64,000 nucleotides of DNA from Acinetobacter pittii (GTDB lineage Bacteria; Pseudomonadota; Gammaproteobacteria; Pseudomonadales; Moraxellaceae): NCBI RefSeq assembly GCF_034067285.1, contig NZ_CP139286.1, positions 1,426,001 through 1,490,000 of the forward strand, read 5' to 3'. Of the stretch, positions 9,268 through 17,779 are shown piece after piece. The notes beneath the pieces were generated by a model. It did not search any database. It had not been told where the DNA came from and worked only from the letters and a program-made list of their open reading frames with translations. Within the stretch, counting starts at the first letter, position 1, and each line of letters begins with the position of its first letter. Position numbers and translations under genes: made by a program.

Positions 9268-10299
9268 ATGAAACAATATCACTCTGAAAATACGCCATCT
9301 GTTCTGCAAGACCAATATGGGCGTATCAAGCGAAAGTTACGAATTTCAGTAACCGATCGCTGTAATTTTAAGTGTGTATATTGCATGCCGGAACATCCTG
9401 AATGGCTGAATAAACAAGATTTGCTTAGTTTTGAGGCGCTTTTTCAGTTTTGCAGTTTTATGGTGCAACATGGTGTTGAAAGCATCCGTATTACGGGTGG
9501 AGAGCCATTAATGCGTCAAGGCATTGTGCATTTCGTTCGCGATTTACAAGCTTTAAAAGTATTAGGCTTAAAACGCATTTCAATGACCACCAACGGACAT
9601 TATCTGGCTAAATACGCTCAGCAGTTAAAAGATGCTGGTTTAGATGACTTAAATATTAGTTTAGATAGTCTTGATTCGATTCAATTTAAAGAACTCACCA
9701 AGAAAAAATTAGAACCAGTTCTTGAAGGTATTCAAGCTGCAAAAGATGCAGGACTACCCTTTAAAATTAACTGTGTGTTAATGAAAAATAAAAATGACGA
9801 TCAAATCCTACCTATGGTGAGATGGTCGATTGCTAACCAGATTCCACTACGTTTTATTGAATTCATGCCTCTTGATGGCGATGCACTTTGGTCAAATAAA
9901 GATGTGGTGAGTGAAGCTGAAATTTTACAGGCGTTGCAACCGCATTATTCAGTACAAGTTATCGAGCAACAACATGAGCCAGCTCGCCAATATTTGCTGA
10001 ACAATCATTATGCTCTAGGCATCATTTCTACCATTACTCATTCATTTTGCCACCAATGTGACCGCATTCGACTAACGGCGCAAGGTGAGCTATATAACTG
10101 TCTCTTTGCCCCGCAGGGTTTAAATATTAAGCCACAGCTTCAAGCACTATTACGCGCACAGAACTCAACCGATCATATGTTGCATAGTCAGCAGTTAAAA
10201 GAGAGAGTTATGCCGTATATCTGGAATAAAGCTAAGGGCTTTCATGCTTTACAACATCAACAAACCCGTAAAATCAGTATGCATATGCTTGGGGGATAA
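9268..10299 (+). CDS. moaA: GTP 3',8-cyclase, radical SAM
   Basis: First step of molybdenum cofactor synthesis: converts GTP to 3',8-cyclo-GTP. The N-terminal radical SAM cluster is CNFKCVYC (CX3CX2C), the glycine-rich SAM motif is TGGEPLMR, and the C-terminal second 4Fe-4S cluster is FCHQCDRIR with a later Cys in LYNCLFA. The protein ends in Gly-Gly, as MoaA must. I chose ATG 9268; an in-frame GTG at 9259 is possible and neither has a strong ribosome site. The stop is immediately followed by the moaD ATG (TAAATG). Confidence 0.95.
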   Translation: MKQYHSENTPSVLQDQYGRIKRKLRISVTDRCNFKCVYCMPEHPEWLNKQDLLSFEALFQFCSFMVQHGVESIRITGGEPLMRQGIVHFVRDLQALKVLGLKRISMTTNGHYLAKYAQQLKDAGLDDLNISLDSLDSIQFKELTKKKLEPVLEGIQAAKDAGLPFKINCVLMKNKNDDQILPMVRWSIANQIPLRFIEFMPLDGDALWSNKDVVSEAEILQALQPHYSVQVIEQQHEPARQYLLNNHYALGIISTITHSFCHQCDRIRLTAQGELYNCLFAPQGLNIKPQLQALLRAQNSTDHMLHSQQLKERVMPYIWNKAKGFHALQHQQTRKISMHMLGG

Positions 10300-10554
10300 A
10301 TGCAGCAATCTATCCAAATTAAAATCGAATCATTTGGTGCAATTGAAAAATTGCTTCCACAAAATCTTTCGATCGTTTGTCCTACCAATATTTTAGTGAA
10401 AGATGTCTTAGATCAAATTGTGACTTTACATCCGGAATGTACACAGGCCATGGAAAAATGTGCATGTGCGATAGAGGATAACGTTATAACCAGACAATCT
10501 GCCTTAAGTGAGCCGTGTACTTTGGTTTTATTATCACCAGTTGCAGGAGGGTAA
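10300..10554 (+). CDS. moaD: Molybdopterin synthase small subunit
   Basis: 84-residue ubiquitin-like sulfur carrier ending in the required Gly-Gly (SPVAGG), whose C-terminal thiocarboxylate gives sulfur to precursor Z through MoaE. It follows the moaA stop with no gap, which suggests translational coupling, and moaE begins 3 bases after its own stop. Length and position are typical of MoaD. Confidence 0.93.
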   Translation: MQQSIQIKIESFGAIEKLLPQNLSIVCPTNILVKDVLDQIVTLHPECTQAMEKCACAIEDNVITRQSALSEPCTLVLLSPVAGG

Positions 10555-10557
10555 GTC

Positions 10558-11040
10558 ATGCGAGATTTTGCACGTATACAAGAGCAGGCTTTAAGCCTTG
10601 ATACCTTTGATCCTATTGAATCATTTCCTGAATGCGGTGGAATTGATATTTTTATGGGTACGGTTCGTAATCATCATGAAGGTAAAGCTGTTAAAGCATT
10701 GAAATATACCTCGTATAAACCGCTTTCTGAAAAAATGATACGTGAAATTGAACTGGAAATTGAGAAAAAGTATCAGGTATCTTATGTGCGAGTGGTTCAT
10801 CGGATTGGATATTTAGATGTTGGTGAAACAGCCATTATTGCAATTGCTTATGCAGCCCATCGCCGTGAAGCTTTTCAAGCATGTGAGGAAGCAGTTGAGC
10901 GAGTAAAGCATGAAGTACCTGTATTTAAAGAAGAGTTCTTTACAGATGGTACAAGTCACTATGTAGAAGGCTGCTGTATTCGTAAGGATGCACCGCACGA
11001 CCACAAACATCATCATGCTGGCCATGAACACTCACACTGA
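10558..11040 (+). CDS. moaE: Molybdopterin synthase catalytic subunit with His-rich tail
   Basis: Large subunit that converts cyclic pyranopterin monophosphate to molybdopterin using MoaD thiocarboxylate. Typical MoaE features are MGTVRNHHEG near residue 35, a central RIGYLDVGE, and VPVFKEEFF with the catalytic lysine region. The ending is unusual: the last 14 residues contain seven histidines (HDHKHHHAGHEHSH), a likely metal-binding extension not needed for catalysis. A good GCAGGAGG site, made by the end of moaD, precedes the ATG. Confidence 0.93.
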   Translation: MRDFARIQEQALSLDTFDPIESFPECGGIDIFMGTVRNHHEGKAVKALKYTSYKPLSEKMIREIELEIEKKYQVSYVRVVHRIGYLDVGETAIIAIAYAAHRREAFQACEEAVERVKHEVPVFKEEFFTDGTSHYVEGCCIRKDAPHDHKHHHAGHEHSH

Positions 11041-11063
11041 AATAAGCAAGACTAGGATAAATA

Positions 11064-11987
11064 ATGAAAAATGTAGGAATGAAGCCGGAAAGTTATCGTG
11101 TTGCTGAAGCACAAGCGATTTTATATGCACCACCTCACTGTATTGAATTATTAAGACAAGGAAATACTGAAAAAGGGGATGCATTAAAAACTGCACGTGT
11201 TGCAGGAATCTTGGCAGCAAAACGAACTGATGAGCTGATTCCTTTGTGTCATCCATTGCCGATTTATCGTGCAGATGTTGAATATGAATTAGAACATGAT
11301 TTTGTAAAGATTATTGCTGTGGTCGAAACCATTGGTCCAACTGGCGTAGAAATGGAAGCCTTAACGGCTGCAAGTCTTGCAGGCTTAACCATTTACGACA
11401 TGTTAAAACCACATTGTGAACCAGAAGAACTCTGGATGGACCAATGTAAATTGCTTAAGAAAAAAGGTGGCAAATCATACTTTAAGCGTGTTCTTCGTCA
11501 GCCTGTTTCGGCTGCTGTTATTGTGTTGTCAGACACTGTGGCAGCGGGTAGAAAGCCAGATACTGCCGGAAAATCTGTGGTTGAAACTTTAACCGAGGCA
11601 GGATTCGATCCGATTCATTACCAAATTTTGCCAGATGAAGCAGATACTTTAAAAAACTTAGTGCTTGAGTTGAGCAAGTCATATGCTTGTATTATGACCG
11701 TTGGTGGCACTGGAATTGGTAAGCGTGATATTACGGTTGATACGCTAGAGCCACTTTTAGAGCGTAAGCTAGATGGTTTAATGGAAGCTGCACGATCTTT
11801 TGGGCAAAAACGCACGCCATATGCTGCAATGTCACGTGGAGTAGCTGGTTTTATTGACCGTTCATTGGTGGTGACTTTACCGGGAAGCCGTGGTGGAGCA
11901 AGCGAATCAATGGCTGCTATCCTGCCCGCATTAGTTCATATTTTTGATGTTTGCCGTGATTTACCACATCCGGGAGGCTATGAATAA
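11064..11987 (+). CDS. moaCB: Bifunctional MoaC-MoaB/MogA molybdenum cofactor protein
   Basis: 307 residues. The N-terminal half (about 1-150) is MoaC, cyclic pyranopterin monophosphate synthase, with LCHPLPIYRADV and GPTGVEMEALTAAS. The C-terminal half (about 160-307) is a MoaB/MogA-type molybdopterin adenylyltransferase with TVGGTGIGKRD and LPGSRGGASE. The fusion joins the second and the adenylylation steps of the pathway. As I recall, such fusions occur in Acinetobacter and some other bacteria. Its stop overlaps the moeA start by one base (TAATG). Confidence 0.93.
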   Translation: MKNVGMKPESYRVAEAQAILYAPPHCIELLRQGNTEKGDALKTARVAGILAAKRTDELIPLCHPLPIYRADVEYELEHDFVKIIAVVETIGPTGVEMEALTAASLAGLTIYDMLKPHCEPEELWMDQCKLLKKKGGKSYFKRVLRQPVSAAVIVLSDTVAAGRKPDTAGKSVVETLTEAGFDPIHYQILPDEADTLKNLVLELSKSYACIMTVGGTGIGKRDITVDTLEPLLERKLDGLMEAARSFGQKRTPYAAMSRGVAGFIDRSLVVTLPGSRGGASESMAAILPALVHIFDVCRDLPHPGGYE

Positions 11988-13222
11988 TGTCAGGTTGTGG
12001 TACAGAGCGTGGGTTGATTAGCGTAGATGAAGCAATTGAGTTGATGAGTAATCGTCCTAAAAAATTAGGTTCAATTCAGCAAGCACTTCAAAATAGCCTA
12101 AGTAGGTATCTTGCCAAAGAAATTTATTCAGAAATTAACTTGCCAAGCTTTTCTCAAAGTGCTGTAGATGGTTACGCGCTTTGTAGCCATGTAGAAGATT
12201 TAAAAAATCAAAAGTTTCAGGTTACGGGTGAGATTCGTGCTGGAAGCGAAAGTCATGACATTCTGAGTGAAGGTCAAGCAATTCGTATATTTACAGGTGG
12301 TAAAATTCCTGAAGGCACAACACATGTTGCGAGGCAAGAAATAGTAGAGGTCGTATCAGCACAAGAAATTTCGTTAACTGAACATATTCGACCTCAAGCT
12401 GACATTCGTTTTACAGGCGAAGAAATCCAGAACGGACAGTTACTTGCACAAGTTGGACAGTTTCTAAATATTGGAAGCTTGGCTGCCTTAAGTATGGCTG
12501 GTGTACAAACGGTTGAGATTTATCGTGCACCGAAAGTTGCTGTTTTAGTCACTGGTGATGAAGTTGCCGAAAAAGCAGAAGATCTTGCCGAAGGTAAAAT
12601 CTTTGATGCAAATGGTCCATTACTAAAAGCTTGGTTTGAAGATTATGGTTTAGATGTTGAAATTATTCATGTGGCAGATGAGGCAGCACAGGTCAAACAG
12701 TATTTCGACCGTTTAAAAGATAGTCATGATGTCATCATAACCACAGGCGGAGTGTCAGTAGGTGATTATGACTTTGTTCGACCATGCGCTTTTGAAGCGG
12801 GTTTTGAACAGATCTTTTGGAAAGTAAAACAAAAGCCGGGTAAGCCACTCTTTTTTGCTGAATATTCTCAACCTGAAAAAGATCACCGTTGTTATTTGTT
12901 GGGATTGCCGGGCAATCCTGCTGCGGTCTATGTCTCTATGCAGGTTTACGGTAAAGTATTGCTCGACACTTTGCAGGGGAATCAAAATGGGCCAGAGTGG
13001 TTTAGTGCAATTTTAGATCATGATTTAAAAGAAGATGCGCGTGAACGTTTTTTACGGATGCATGCTTATTTTGACAATGGACAGCTCAAAGTTAAAAGTT
13101 TGGCAAAACAGCAATCGCACATGCTGAGTAATTTAATGCAAGCCAATTGTCTGGTTCGAATTCCGGCAAATGTAAAGTTGGAAGCGGGTTATATATTGAA
13201 AGGCGTATTTATTTCAAACTAA
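11987..13222 (+). CDS. moeA: Molybdopterin molybdenumtransferase
   Basis: Inserts molybdate into adenylylated molybdopterin. 411 residues in the usual MoeA order: N-terminal domain with SAVDGYAL, RIFTGGKIPEG, the molybdopterin-binding domain with TTGGVSVGDYD and GLPGNPAAV, and a C-terminal beta domain. It is the last gene of the moa run and is translationally coupled to moaCB. A strong inverted repeat that could end the transcript starts 14 bases after the stop. Confidence 0.94.
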   Translation: MSGCGTERGLISVDEAIELMSNRPKKLGSIQQALQNSLSRYLAKEIYSEINLPSFSQSAVDGYALCSHVEDLKNQKFQVTGEIRAGSESHDILSEGQAIRIFTGGKIPEGTTHVARQEIVEVVSAQEISLTEHIRPQADIRFTGEEIQNGQLLAQVGQFLNIGSLAALSMAGVQTVEIYRAPKVAVLVTGDEVAEKAEDLAEGKIFDANGPLLKAWFEDYGLDVEIIHVADEAAQVKQYFDRLKDSHDVIITTGGVSVGDYDFVRPCAFEAGFEQIFWKVKQKPGKPLFFAEYSQPEKDHRCYLLGLPGNPAAVYVSMQVYGKVLLDTLQGNQNGPEWFSAILDHDLKEDARERFLRMHAYFDNGQLKVKSLAKQQSHMLSNLMQANCLVRIPANVKLEAGYILKGVFISN

Positions 13223-13236
13223 GCATAACTAATGAT

Positions 13237-13273
13237 AAATATAACTCACTATACAATTGTGTGAGTTATATTT
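13237..13273. terminator. Bidirectional terminator-like hairpin after moeA
   Basis: A perfect 13-base-pair stem (13237-13249 with 13261-13273) around an 11-base loop. The arms end in AT-rich tracts on both sides, so it could work in either direction. Confidence 0.6.
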
Positions 13274-13438
13274 GTTAAGTAAATTTATATAATAACTTCC
13301 TATTTTTTATAATAAGAATTCTTTTATATAATTGATAAGAAGTTATTTTTATAATGAATCTTGCATAAATCGTGGTAAGTGGTTTAGGGTATAAATAATA
13401 GGGCCATTAGGCTAGGAAATATCGAGGAACGCATAAAG

Positions 13439-13921
13439 ATGAAATGGGACGACATCGGTGATCAACCTTGTTCGGTTGCTCGTATGCTATCAGTGATTGG
13501 CGATCGATGGACGATGCTAATATTACGTAATGCTTTTATGGGGATACGTCGTTTTGACGATTTTCAAAAGTCATTAGGCGTAACTCGTCATGTCCTTTCG
13601 GATCGTTTAAAGCGTTTGGTTGAATATGAAATTTTAGTCAAAGCTCCTTATTTTGACCGTCAGGAACGCTTTGAATACAAATTGACTGATAAAGGTTTTG
13701 AGCTTTATCCAATTATCTTATCTATGGCAAATTGGGCAGATAAATGGATGGATCAAGGCTTAGGTAAACCTTTAGAATATCGTCATAAAACTTGTGGTCA
13801 TAAGTTTGAACCAGTCATGGTGTGTTCGGTTTGCCGTGAACCTTTACATGCAAAACAAGTTCAGGTTTCAGCTGGGCCGGGTTATTTTGCATATATGCAG
13901 CAAAAACAGAAACAAGCTTAA
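13439..13921 (+). CDS. HxlR family winged-helix regulator
   Basis: 160-residue DNA-binding protein of the HxlR (MarR-like) type. Diagnostic features are an N-terminal Cys in QPCSVAR, IGDRWTMLILR, and the recognition helix region GVTRHVLSDRLKRL followed by a wing. The C-terminus carries paired cysteines (TCGHKF and CSVCREPL) that could bind a metal. It is convergent with the MocR gene downstream, separated by 16 bases. The target is unknown; no obvious divergent partner is present. Confidence 0.88.
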   Translation: MKWDDIGDQPCSVARMLSVIGDRWTMLILRNAFMGIRRFDDFQKSLGVTRHVLSDRLKRLVEYEILVKAPYFDRQERFEYKLTDKGFELYPIILSMANWADKWMDQGLGKPLEYRHKTCGHKFEPVMVCSVCREPLHAKQVQVSAGPGYFAYMQQKQKQA

Positions 13922-13937
13922 TTTTTCTTATTACCCA

Positions 13938-15410
13938 TCATAAAGACTCTTGTTGAATCGCATCAGCCAGAGTCTTATAGATGTGGTCATGATTTGACTG
14001 GGTTACATTAAAGCGGATGAATTGACCAGCATAGGGAGCTTGGCTAAACGCATTTCCTGGTGCCAGAATAACTTGATGGTTAATACAATATTTTGCAATT
14101 TCTGAAGCTTCAACTCCCTCTGGCAAATGACACCAAACAAAAATTCCAGCTTGAGGCTTAATCCATGGCTTTATACCCAATGGTTCAAGTTTAGTAATAG
14201 TATCGTGCATCGCTTTGGTTAAACGAACTTTTAGTAGTTCTATATGTTTACGGTAAGATCCATCTGTTAAAGCACTTAATAAAACTTCAGCCGATACTCC
14301 ATTGTGAGAAAAACTGGTGGCAATTTTCAGGTCAGTGAGCTGATCAATCCATTCTGGTTTAGCAATAATATAACCACAGCGAATAGATGCTGATAACGTT
14401 TTAGAAAAACTTCCAATAAAGATTACACGTGAAAGATTATCCAAAGCAGCAAGCCGAGGAGCCGCGTTATATTCAAAATCTGAAAAAATATCATCCTCAA
14501 CAACAATCAAATTTGATTGTTCAATAAGTTTTAATAATTGATGCGCCGTAGAAAGAGAAAGTACTGCTCCAGTTGGATTATGAATTCCTGAGTTGGTGAT
14601 ATAAAGACGTGGGTTATAAGTCTCAATTGCTTCTTTAAATGCCTCTAAGTCAGGACCTGTTGGTGTGTAGGGAATACCAATCACTTTGACTTGATGAACT
14701 TTAAGTAATGCATGAAAGTTGAAATAACAAGGGTCATCAATCAAAACGACATCATCGGGCTTTAATAAAAATCGGCAAACCAGATCAATCGCTTGAGTCC
14801 CTGAGTCTGTTAAAAGTACCTGATTAAGGTTTGCGTTTATCCCTTTTGCTTGAGCGCGTCTTGCCAGTAAGTCACGTAGAGCGGGTAATCCTAACGGTGT
14901 TGAATAACTCATCAAGCAATCATCAGGGCTTCTTGCAGCAGATCTTAATGCTTTACGAATACTGTCTAATGGCATCCAGTCATCGGGTAACCAACCGCAG
15001 CCGGGCTTAAAAACATCTGCTTTTGCTTCCAAAGATTGACGTGAAATCCATAATGGATCGACTGAGCGATCTAATTTAGGACCTAATTCGCTTAAAGCTA
15101 AAGGTGCGAGCGGACCAACAATATAAAAACCAGATCCAGTTCTTGATTCGATTTTGCCTAAAGCAATTAATCGTTCATATGCTTCTACAACCGTTGATAC
15201 AGAAAAGCCAAGATTATTCGCTAACTTACGAACAGAAGGTAAGCGTACTCCAGGCATTAAAGACCGATTTTTTATTTGTTGCTCAATCTCTGAAATAACA
15301 ATTTCAATTTTTGTTTTGCTCTGATTCACTGACTTAAAATCCCAACTGTACTGGTTAGTCGTACATAACAGTTCTTTTAAATTGTACTGCTTTGTATCTG
15401 GTTTAATCAC
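13938..15410 (-). CDS. MocR-type regulator: GntR HTH fused to aminotransferase domain
   Basis: 490 residues. The N-terminal GntR winged helix spans about residues 30-105 (PGVRLPSVRKLA and VSTVVEAYERL). The rest is a class I/II aminotransferase fold that binds PLP; the lysine is in IGSFSKTLSASIR. It is transcribed away from an EamA transporter with start codons 42 bases apart, so it very likely controls that transporter in response to an amine or amino acid. The start is GTG at 15410 without a strong ribosome site. Confidence 0.9.
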   Translation of the reverse strand: MIKPDTKQYNLKELLCTTNQYSWDFKSVNQSKTKIEIVISEIEQQIKNRSLMPGVRLPSVRKLANNLGFSVSTVVEAYERLIALGKIESRTGSGFYIVGPLAPLALSELGPKLDRSVDPLWISRQSLEAKADVFKPGCGWLPDDWMPLDSIRKALRSAARSPDDCLMSYSTPLGLPALRDLLARRAQAKGINANLNQVLLTDSGTQAIDLVCRFLLKPDDVVLIDDPCYFNFHALLKVHQVKVIGIPYTPTGPDLEAFKEAIETYNPRLYITNSGIHNPTGAVLSLSTAHQLLKLIEQSNLIVVEDDIFSDFEYNAAPRLAALDNLSRVIFIGSFSKTLSASIRCGYIIAKPEWIDQLTDLKIATSFSHNGVSAEVLLSALTDGSYRKHIELLKVRLTKAMHDTITKLEPLGIKPWIKPQAGIFVWCHLPEGVEASEIAKYCINHQVILAPGNAFSQAPYAGQFIRFNVTQSNHDHIYKTLADAIQQESL

Positions 15411-15452
15411 CTTAGCACAGCTTAAATTCTTCGTATAGTGACGGAGAAAATT

Positions 15453-16316
15453 ATGAATAGGTTTATGAATGGCTGGGTAAATGGTTTTATTGGCGTAGCT
15501 ATTTTTGCGGGTTCATTGCCAGCAACACGTGTAGCTGTAATGGGTTTCGATCCGGGTTTTTTAACCGCAGCACGTGCGGCAATTGCCGGTATTTTAGGCC
15601 TTATTCTCATATTAGTTTTAAAACAAAAGAAACCAGCTAAGCAAGATTGGTGGCCTCTTGCCATCGTTGCTTTAGGTGTAGTGATAGGTTTTCCACTATT
15701 TACAGCACTTGCCCTACAATACATGAATGCAGCTCATTCAATCGTTTTTGTTAGCCTTTTACCGCTTGCAACAGCAATATTTGCTGTGTTGAGAGGTGGC
15801 GAAAAACCGAATCAATTTTTCTGGATATTTGCAGTCTTGGGGAGTGCGGTTGTCTTCGCTTATATGTTTTTCATTTCTGGTGATACATCACTTGGGATGG
15901 GTGACTTTTATATGTTGATGGCAATTATTTTTTGTGGCTTTGGCTATGCTGAGGGTGGCGTACTTTCGCGCAAAATAGGTGGCTGGCAGGTCATTTGTTG
16001 GGCGCTTATTTTGTCACTACCTTTTATGCTGTTTCTGACTGTTTTTTATATGCCAGCTTCATTTCAGAGCGTGTCTACGTCAGCTTTGGCTGGGCTTATT
16101 TATGTGTCTTTGTTTAGTATGCTCATTGGCTTTTTCTTTTGGTACAAAGGGCTTGCTCAAGGAGGAATTGCTGCGATTAGCCAACTACAACTTTTACAGC
16201 CTTTAATGGGGCTAGGTATTGCAGCGGCTTTGTTGCACGAACATGTGAGCTGGTCAATGTTAGTGGTTACAGCAGCAACTGTTTTATGTGTCGCTGCTGC
16301 TAAAAAATTTACCTAA
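15453..16316 (+). CDS. EamA/DMT family transporter
   Basis: 287-residue inner-membrane protein with about ten hydrophobic helices and two EamA repeats, the usual drug/metabolite transporter layout. ATG 15453 is chosen because GGAG lies at 15443-15446; an in-frame GTG at 15438 has no site. Divergent from the MocR regulator, which points to export of an amino acid or related compound. The substrate cannot be read from sequence. Confidence 0.88.
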   Translation: MNRFMNGWVNGFIGVAIFAGSLPATRVAVMGFDPGFLTAARAAIAGILGLILILVLKQKKPAKQDWWPLAIVALGVVIGFPLFTALALQYMNAAHSIVFVSLLPLATAIFAVLRGGEKPNQFFWIFAVLGSAVVFAYMFFISGDTSLGMGDFYMLMAIIFCGFGYAEGGVLSRKIGGWQVICWALILSLPFMLFLTVFYMPASFQSVSTSALAGLIYVSLFSMLIGFFFWYKGLAQGGIAAISQLQLLQPLMGLGIAAALLHEHVSWSMLVVTAATVLCVAAAKKFT

Positions 16317-16318
16317 CT

Positions 16319-16630
16319 TTATAAACAATTTGCTGGTTTAGGAATCCCTGCTAAGCGACTTAAATGACGGGCAACTAAACCAGTATTAAATTGTTGCTGT
16401 AAAACTGCATTATTAATCTCTGGACTGACCGTTTTCATTAAAAATTTAATCAGTGGGCGAGTTGCTGGAGAATGTCCAAACTGTTGATAAAACTGACGTA
16501 CAGCTGCTAAAACTTCAAAATGCCAATCGGTGAGTTCAAGATCAAGCGATTTGGCAAGTTCTTGTGCAACTTCAGGATTCCAGATTGTGTAATCAACCAA
16601 ATGACCATCTTGGTCTAATTCTAAATTCAT
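16319..16630 (-). CDS. tusE: TusE/DsrC family sulfurtransferase
   Basis: 103 residues of the DsrC/TusE fold with the conserved penultimate cysteine (KPANCL at the end). It accepts persulfide sulfur from TusBCD and hands it to MnmA for 2-thiolation of wobble uridine in tRNA. It is the last gene of the tusD-tusC-tusB-tusE run. No dsrAB or other sulfur oxidation gene is near, so the tRNA thiolation role is favoured. Confidence 0.9.
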   Translation of the reverse strand: MNLELDQDGHLVDYTIWNPEVAQELAKSLDLELTDWHFEVLAAVRQFYQQFGHSPATRPLIKFLMKTVSPEINNAVLQQQFNTGLVARHLSRLAGIPKPANCL

Positions 16631-16648
16631 GAAACCAGCCTAAATATA

Positions 16649-16933
16649 TTATTTAAGAGAAATACAGCGATTAAATGTTAAAACAAGATCTGCAAATTGA
16701 TCATAATCTAATACATTAATCTGAGCTAAAGTATCTGTATCAAGTAAGTCTTTTTCGATGCTTAAACATGAAACAGCTTCAAATGATTGAATCATTTTGG
16801 CAGAAAGGTGCGCAACGGAATCACCCATAAAAACAATCTGGTCACCTGCCTGAAAAAGATGACTTAACTCATCAATAATTTTAGGCGTAGCGTGGTAAGA
16901 AGATTGCACAAGATAAAGAGTTGATGGATTCAT
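16649..16933 (-). CDS. tusB: Sulfurtransferase complex subunit TusB
   Basis: 94-residue DsrH/TusB protein (NPSTLYLVQSS at the start, DQIVFMGDSVAHL in the middle). ATG 16933 is chosen: AAGGTG lies about 8 bases upstream, whereas the longer frame would begin with a TTG inside tusC. It forms the TusBCD sulfur relay with its two upstream neighbours. Confidence 0.85.
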   Translation of the reverse strand: MNPSTLYLVQSSYHATPKIIDELSHLFQAGDQIVFMGDSVAHLSAKMIQSFEAVSCLSIEKDLLDTDTLAQINVLDYDQFADLVLTFNRCISLK

Positions 16934-16950
16934 TAAACTTACACCTTCAT

Positions 16951-17301
16951 CTACCAATATAGAACATGATCAAAAGATTGAATAAATTCAGCATTCAACT
17001 GAACAAATTCAATCTCTTGCTCGGTTTTTTGTACAAGAGGATGTTGCTGATTTTTACTTTCAATCAGAATGGGGCTCAAGTCGTAGAACTCAAAACTTTC
17101 GACCATATTTGAAGCCACTTTAAAAGCCTGAGCAAACTGATCAAAGCTCAAATTATTTTGCAAAAGACTAAGAGCAGCATCTTTCAATAATACTTTGACT
17201 GGTGAGCCAAAGGTTGCTAAAACCATAGTAGCGGAAAGGCTTTCATTGATTTGAAGACTGGTTAAATTGGTTTGGCTTAAAATGACGAGTACAGATTTCA
17301 C
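16951..17301 (-). CDS. tusC: Sulfurtransferase complex subunit TusC
   Basis: 116-residue DsrF/TusC family protein (MKSVLVILSQ at the N-terminus, then VLATFGSPVKVLLKD). It is the middle subunit of the TusBCD hexamer. Lies 44 bases after tusD and 17 bases before tusB. Confidence 0.87.
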   Translation of the reverse strand: MKSVLVILSQTNLTSLQINESLSATMVLATFGSPVKVLLKDAALSLLQNNLSFDQFAQAFKVASNMVESFEFYDLSPILIESKNQQHPLVQKTEQEIEFVQLNAEFIQSFDHVLYW

Positions 17302-17345
17302 ACAATATACCTTTTAAAAGCAACAATCTAAGCAAACAAAGTAAC

Positions 17346-17714
17346 TTAAAATTGAATAAGACGAGATGCTGACTGTACTGCATCAGCAAGTTCACCTAAC
17401 CCGACAAGTTCAAAGTCTTTGGCAAGGTTGTGATGAGTAAGGTGATGGCGACTAGCATTTTCTGCATCCGTAATACCACGAGCGAGGGCAGCACTCACAC
17501 AAACAGGAAGACGAATCGCAAGCTTTTGCCATTCATGCGTTAAATTACGCTGGTCGTCAGGAACCCATTGAAAATCATTAGCAACCTGCACGCCATCTTG
17601 GTAAAAGAATACACGGAAGTCTTCATTTTTACTTTTGAGTGCCTGAGCAAGTCCTAACGCATGCCAAGCATGAATGGAAGTAGGAGCAGAGGTAATTAGT
17701 AGTAATGTACTCAT
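17346..17714 (-). CDS. tusD: Sulfurtransferase complex subunit TusD
   Basis: 122-residue DsrE/TusD family protein carrying the catalytic cysteine in LPVCVSAALARG, which takes persulfide (from TusA in E. coli). First gene of the tus run; its start is 65 bases from the divergent epimerase gene, so both promoters lie in that gap. Confidence 0.9.
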   Translation of the reverse strand: MSTLLLITSAPTSIHAWHALGLAQALKSKNEDFRVFFYQDGVQVANDFQWVPDDQRNLTHEWQKLAIRLPVCVSAALARGITDAENASRHHLTHHNLAKDFELVGLGELADAVQSASRLIQF

Positions 17715-17779
17715 TGAGAATTCACTATGGTCATACGTCTAAATGGGCGTAGATACATTAAGAGAAAGGTAAGTATACA

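Noticed and set aside
16649..16957. tusB start at TTG 16957
   Set aside because: ATG 16933 has a better ribosome site and gives the family length.
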